Shown here one piece after another: positions 59,924-64,000 of a DNA stretch of 64,000 nt. Positions within the stretch are counted from its first letter, which is position 1, and each line of letters opens with the position of its first letter. The translations under genes and the position numbers were made by a program. The notes beneath the pieces were generated by a model, which saw only the letters and a list, made by a program, of their open reading frames with translations, searched no databases and was not told the DNA's origin. The DNA comes from Neptuniibacter sp048548695 (GTDB lineage Bacteria > Pseudomonadota > Gammaproteobacteria > Pseudomonadales > Balneatricaceae), in the NCBI RefSeq assembly GCF_048548695.1, contig NZ_JBLYIF010000008.1. One strand, 5' to 3'.

Positions 59924-61807
59924 TTATTTGGGTAGGATATAAGCCTGGTAGAACTTCAATTCCCGTTGCAACACCTTGATTAGATTGTCCGGCTGGCGAA
60001 AGCCATGCCCTTCCTCAGGGAAATAACACTCCTCAACCGGTATGCCAGCATTGCGCAAAGCCGACACCATCTGCCGGGTTTGCTCGGGCACCACCACCGG
60101 GTCCTGACCGCCCTGAAAGAAAATCACTGGCGCTTTAATCTTATCCACCTTGCACAGCGGAGAAACTACAGCATATTGTGCCTGCCCAGTCTGTGGATCG
60201 GCGATTAACCAGTCCAAATAATACGACTCAAACTTGTGCGTCACCTTACCTAGGGCAAGCGGGTCAGTGACCCCATAAAGACTGGCACCGGCGGCAAAAC
60301 AATCCAGCTCACACAAGGCATTCAGAGCACTGTAACCACCTGAGCTGTTGCCGCGAATAAAGATCGCTTGCGGATCTACTTTACCAGCGACAATAAGCTG
60401 ACTCACTGCTAGGCGAATATCCTCAATTTCCACCTGCCCCCATCGGGCCGCTAATGCCAGCCGATAATCACGTCCATAATTACTGCTGCCGCGATAATTA
60501 AGATCAAGCACAGCAAAGCCGCGCTGAGTCCAATACTGCAATTTGAGATTCAGCACCGGATAGGTTGCCGCAGTCGGACCACCATGCAGAAAAATCACCA
60601 GCGGCGGTGCTGAATCATACGCTGCATACCGGCTATTTTTAGGTTTGTACAGATAGCCATAACAGCGAGATTGGTCATCTGCAAATACCTCTGGCTCGGG
60701 TAGAGAACATTCAGATGTTATGAGCGGCATCTCGCCACCTGCCAAGTGTTGAATGCCGTTTTTACTATCCAACAACAATACTGCGGGTAAACGCTGTGCT
60801 CCGGCCGCAATCAACAACGCCTGATCATCAGCCACCACCAAATGACGCACCGAGTTAAAGCCTTCTATCGGCAAGTCGTTTTGATCTACCAGCAACCTGC
60901 TGCCGGCATGCTGAAAAGCCATCGTGAGCCAATGGCCTGATGAGCGATAGCCATAATGCCGAAAGCCGCTCTGCCAAGGCGCGTTGATACAATCCGCCGC
61001 CTTTATGGGGTCATCTAACAACGGTTGCGGACGCACGTGATCAGCCACAACCTGGTGCACTTGCCAATAACCCGTTTCATCACTGACTAGATACAGCGTG
61101 CCATCATCACGAAAGTAAGGCTGGGAAAGAGCTACGTCTGAGGTTGAGCCAGTAACAGCGTGAAGTATAAGGATGTCACCACTGACAGTCAGATCAGCGC
61201 GGAAACAGCAGGTGTTTAACCAGGGTTGTACAGGATGATTCCAGACAATAAATGCTAATTGTTCACCACTGGCAGATAACGTGGGATAGGCATAGAAATC
61301 ATGGCCCTGATGTAATGGGGTAATAACTCCGGTCAACAGGTCCACTGCCACCAGTCGATTGTCGACTCGGCCTGACAGGTGGCACTCTTCAACACAGATA
61401 AGGCGCTGGCGACGCTGATCATACACTGGCTCTATGAAGCGACTGCGCTCTGCACACGTGAGTTTGCGCGGCGGCTCCACCTTGGGCAATACGGTCTGAT
61501 GATACAACTGCTGGTCTGAAGCGTTGACAAATACAACCGCCTGATCACCAATGAAACACCAGGCCTGCCCTCCATATTCATGCACACGACTACGAACACT
61601 AAAACCGCTGGGTGTCAGGCATTCGGTGATTCCTGCGTAGCAGCGGTACAGCAAGTTACGCCCTTCGGCTTCAGGCTCATACGCCACCCAGTAAGGCACA
61701 CCTTCAGGGCTTAAACCGGGCTGGGAAAACTCAACAGAACCCGCGATAACAGTCTGCTCGTCCAGAGCAGACTGCCAGAAGCCGGGCTGCTCTGGAAAAT
61801 CAGTCAT
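59924..61807 (-). CDS. pqqH: S9-family serine peptidase, PqqH type
   Basis: 627 residues from the ATG at 61807. N-terminal beta-propeller (~1-365; e.g. VRHLVVADDQALLIAAGAQ) and C-terminal alpha/beta hydrolase (~385-625): catalytic Ser488 in GNSSGGYSAL, Asp in FFQGGQDPVVVPEQT, His in FPEEGHGFRQ, oxyanion region VIFLHGGPTAA. In P. aeruginosa a peptidase of this family, pqqH, follows pqqE, as here. It may cut the PqqA precursor or recycle peptide fragments; this is inferred. Confidence 0.88.
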   Translation of the reverse strand: MTDFPEQPGFWQSALDEQTVIAGSVEFSQPGLSPEGVPYWVAYEPEAEGRNLLYRCYAGITECLTPSGFSVRSRVHEYGGQAWCFIGDQAVVFVNASDQQLYHQTVLPKVEPPRKLTCAERSRFIEPVYDQRRQRLICVEECHLSGRVDNRLVAVDLLTGVITPLHQGHDFYAYPTLSASGEQLAFIVWNHPVQPWLNTCCFRADLTVSGDILILHAVTGSTSDVALSQPYFRDDGTLYLVSDETGYWQVHQVVADHVRPQPLLDDPIKAADCINAPWQSGFRHYGYRSSGHWLTMAFQHAGSRLLVDQNDLPIEGFNSVRHLVVADDQALLIAAGAQRLPAVLLLDSKNGIQHLAGGEMPLITSECSLPEPEVFADDQSRCYGYLYKPKNSRYAAYDSAPPLVIFLHGGPTAATYPVLNLKLQYWTQRGFAVLDLNYRGSSNYGRDYRLALAARWGQVEIEDIRLAVSQLIVAGKVDPQAIFIRGNSSGGYSALNALCELDCFAAGASLYGVTDPLALGKVTHKFESYYLDWLIADPQTGQAQYAVVSPLCKVDKIKAPVIFFQGGQDPVVVPEQTRQMVSALRNAGIPVEECYFPEEGHGFRQPDNLIKVLQRELKFYQAYILPK

Positions 61808-61851
61808 AGTGTACACAGGAAGCAGGGCTGCGGACGGAGTGCCCGCAATAA

Positions 61852-63045
61852 TCAGCCTTTAACAATGATGCGGGAGTTTTTCTCATTGCGATAGAAAAAC
61901 TGTGCCGGGTCATTTTCCACATGCTCAGCCCGCTGACGTGCCTGAACAATCAAGTCATGGTGCTCAGACTTGCTACAAACAGGATCAGCATTGTGCGCAT
62001 CACCGGTCAACATATAGGCCTGGCAATGGCAACCGCCGAGATCTTTATCTCGCTCATCGCAACTGCGACAAGGCTCTTTCATCCAGTCCTTGCCTCGGAA
62101 GTGATTAAAGCCGGGGCTGTCATCCCATATTTGCTGCAAACTCATCTCCCGCACATTGGGGAATTCAATTGGCAGCATACGGGCACTGTGACAAGGCAAT
62201 GCTTTGCCATCCGGAGTGACGGTTAGAAACACCTCACCCCAACCATTCATACAGCGTTTTGGCCGCTCTTCGTAATAATCAGGCGTGACAAAGATCAACT
62301 TGATGGGATTACCTTCAGCAGCCAGCTTGTCCCGATACTCATTGGTAATACGCTCCGCGCGTTCCAACTGGTCGCGGGTTGGCAACAACTGTTCAACGTT
62401 TTCGTAGGCCCAGCCATAATATTGGCAGGTGGCCAGCTCAACGTAATCCGCCTCAAGCTCGACGCAGAGTTCAATAATGCGATCAATACGATCAATATTA
62501 TGTCGGTGAGTCACAAAGTTAAGCACCATAGGATAACCCTGAGCTTTAACTTCACGCGCCATTTTCAATTTTTGCTGGAACGCCTTTTGAGAACCGGAAA
62601 GCATATTATTGACCGACTCATCACTGGCCTGAAAACTGACCTGGATGTGATCAAGGCCGGCACTATGAAACTCGGCCATTTTACGCTCATTAAGGCCAAC
62701 CCCAGAAGTAATGAGGTTAGTGTAATACCCCATGTCATGTGCACCACCAATCAGCTGAATCAGATCCTGTCTGACCAGTGGCTCGCCACCGGAAAAACCT
62801 AACTGTACAGCTCCAAGGTCACGCCCCTGCTGAAATACATCAAGCCATTCCTGAGTGGTTAACTCACCACCAAAATCAGCAAAATCCAACGGGTTAGAGC
62901 AGTATGGGCACTGCAGTGGGCACTTATAGGTTAACTCTGCCAACAACCACAGAGGTTTACCGTGGGTTTTATCCTGAGCCGACTCATTGGCACCAAGGTT
63001 CGGTTGAGTCGGTTGTCCGTTACAGGGTGATCCAGTGTTGCTCAT
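61852..63045 (-). CDS. pqqE: PqqE radical-SAM enzyme of PQQ biosynthesis
   Basis: 397 residues. Links Glu and Tyr of the PqqA peptide, the first step of PQQ synthesis. Radical SAM Cys42-x3-Cys46-x2-Cys49 in TYKCPLQCPYCSNPL, SAM motif FSGGEPL, and a SPASM domain with further Cys (LPCHSARMLP, CRSCDERDKDLGGCHCQAY). The N-terminus is ~15-20 residues longer than usual (MSNTGSPCNGQPTQPNLG), overlapping pqqD by 26 bp. A shorter start cannot be excluded. Confidence 0.97.
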   Translation of the reverse strand: MSNTGSPCNGQPTQPNLGANESAQDKTHGKPLWLLAELTYKCPLQCPYCSNPLDFADFGGELTTQEWLDVFQQGRDLGAVQLGFSGGEPLVRQDLIQLIGGAHDMGYYTNLITSGVGLNERKMAEFHSAGLDHIQVSFQASDESVNNMLSGSQKAFQQKLKMAREVKAQGYPMVLNFVTHRHNIDRIDRIIELCVELEADYVELATCQYYGWAYENVEQLLPTRDQLERAERITNEYRDKLAAEGNPIKLIFVTPDYYEERPKRCMNGWGEVFLTVTPDGKALPCHSARMLPIEFPNVREMSLQQIWDDSPGFNHFRGKDWMKEPCRSCDERDKDLGGCHCQAYMLTGDAHNADPVCSKSEHHDLIVQARQRAEHVENDPAQFFYRNEKNSRIIVKG

Positions 63046-63304
63046 GGGCAGCCCCCAAAAACTCTATGATGTCTCCGCTGATATCACCAGCATCGGCAAA
63101 CTTGGCCTGCAACAACGCGGTGATTTCAGCAACATTTCGCTGCCCATCAACCATCGCCATTATCTCTCCGGCCGGCCCGTTGAGCTGAATCATGCCTTCA
63201 GGGTAAAGCAGCACATAACAATCCTGTGCTTTTTCCCATTGAAAGCGGAACATCGAATTCAGTGCCGGAACAGATTCCGGCACAATATCAGTCTGCGACG
63301 ACAT
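63020..63304 (-). CDS. pqqD: PqqD peptide chaperone
   Basis: 94 residues. Binds PqqA and presents it to PqqE. Family pattern: PALNSMFRFQWEKAQDCYVLLYPEGMIQLN (in parts), GPAGEIMAMVDGQRNVAEITALL. Its start shares the last base of the pqqC stop (63304). Confidence 0.95.
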   Translation of the reverse strand: MSSQTDIVPESVPALNSMFRFQWEKAQDCYVLLYPEGMIQLNGPAGEIMAMVDGQRNVAEITALLQAKFADAGDISGDIIEFLGAAHEQHWITL

Positions 63305-64000
63305 TAAAACAGACCTCGGTGATAAACTTTTTCATCGGTCACTGTATGAAACGGTGGGCGGTTCAGCTCATACGCCATAGTCATGGCATCAAGCATGCTC
63401 CACAGCACATCCAGCTTGAATTGAAGAATCTGCAACATCCGTTCCTGTTCGGTGCGGGTGGTGTAAAAATCCAACGTGATGTCGAGTCCGTGCTGCACGT
63501 CACGTCGCGCTTCGGTCAAGCGGTTACGGAAATACTGATAACCGTCTTCTTTAATCCAAGGATAGTGAGTAGGCCAGGTATCCAGGCGATTCTGGTGAAT
63601 AGTCGGCGCAAACAGTTCCGTCAGAGAAGAGCTGGCCGCTTCCTGCCAGGTGGCACGACGCGCAAAGTTGACATACGCATCAACCGCAAAGCGCACACCA
63701 GGCAACACATGTTCCTGTGACAGAATCTCTTCACGGGTTAGACCAACAGACTCACCCAACTGTAACCAGGCCTCAATACCACCAACTGAGCCATCATAGC
63801 CATCGTGATCCAGAATCCGCTGTACCCAGTGACGACGCACATCACGATCAGGGCAGTTAGCCATAATCGCAGCATCTTTGACCGGAATACTGATCTGGTA
63901 GTAAAAACGATTAGCAACCCAGCCACGAATCTGTTCCGGGGTACATTGGCCGTCGTACATGGCAATATGATAAGGGTGCTGAGTGTGATAATACGCACCC
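63304..64000 (-). CDS. pqqC: PqqC, last enzyme of PQQ synthesis (5' end off the window)
   Basis: Open to the window edge; ~231 of about 250 residues seen. Cofactor-free oxidase that closes the ring and oxidises the precursor to PQQ. The frame runs on past the internal ATG at 63960 with YYHTQHPYHIAMYDGQ, matching the PqqC N-terminal region, then EQIRGWVANRFYYQISIPVKDAAIMANCPD (in parts) and RRHWVQRILDHDG. pqqB and pqqA are expected beyond 64000. Confidence 0.96.
   Translation of the reverse strand, partial: GAYYHTQHPYHIAMYDGQCTPEQIRGWVANRFYYQISIPVKDAAIMANCPDRDVRRHWVQRILDHDGYDGSVGGIEAWLQLGESVGLTREEILSQEHVLPGVRFAVDAYVNFARRATWQEAASSSLTELFAPTIHQNRLDTWPTHYPWIKEDGYQYFRNRLTEARRDVQHGLDITLDFYTTRTEQERMLQILQFKLDVLWSMLDAMTMAYELNRPPFHTVTDEKVYHRGLF

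Overview
The window comes from a Gram-negative bacterium, most likely a marine-type gammaproteobacterium (Oceanospirillales/Pseudomonas-like gene content). The evidence is a YdiJ-type dehydrogenase, a ppsA/ppsR pair, a complete type II secretion operon, an outer-membrane porin, a TonB system, and a PQQ-dependent alcohol-oxidation locus whose gene order resembles the ped/exa/pqq region of Pseudomonas. Family names below come from reading the protein sequences; no database search was possible. No rRNA, tRNA, CRISPR array, insertion sequence or prophage was seen. There is one run of N (56956-57053).

Region 1 (1-5.3 kb) is core metabolism: a partial ydiJ with a divergent LysR regulator, then ppsA (PEP synthase) divergent from ppsR, its regulatory kinase/phosphorylase. 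Region 2 (5.3-18.6 kb) holds a 758-aa secreted protein with three DUF11-like repeats. Next to it is an 11-gene T2SS operon in the order gspE-F-G-H-I-J-K-L-M-N-D, the Xanthomonas xps arrangement, which has an XpsN-like gene and no gspC. Region 3 (19.1-26.2 kb) has an RND efflux pair, a voltage-gated ion channel with an unusually acidic selectivity filter, a lipoate-ligase-like protein and three small envelope proteins.

Region 4 (26.4-64 kb) is one large functional island for oxidising alcohols in the periplasm. It contains an ExaC-type aldehyde dehydrogenase and a PQQ alcohol dehydrogenase with the lanthanide-type Asp-Tyr-Asp motif (PedH-like). A 'quinoprotein relay' pair follows (SoxYZ-like carrier and metallo-hydrolase), then a MoxJ-like binding protein and cytochrome c550. 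A second PQQ alcohol dehydrogenase has the calcium-type Asp-Phe-Ser motif (ExaA/PedE-like). Regulation is represented by a response regulator-kinase-response regulator unit, an AgmR-type regulator, and a FIST protein paired with a soluble PAS hybrid kinase. Transport is represented by the PQQ-associated ABC exporter set, an SsuABC-like importer, an MFS carrier and a porin. The pqqC-D-E-H genes follow, continuing into a TonB-dependent receptor and tonB. An FRG-domain protein and a beta-carbonic anhydrase also lie in this region.

A working model: alcohols enter through the porin and are oxidised in the periplasm by whichever enzyme the available metal (Ca2+ or Ln3+) supports. Electrons pass to cytochrome c550, and the aldehyde is oxidised by ExaC. 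PQQ is made by the pqq genes, and the TonB receptor may import PQQ or a metal chelate. The least understood parts are the sulfur-carrier-like relay proteins, the RR-kinase-RR unit, the FIST/kinase pair and the acidic-loop TonB receptor.
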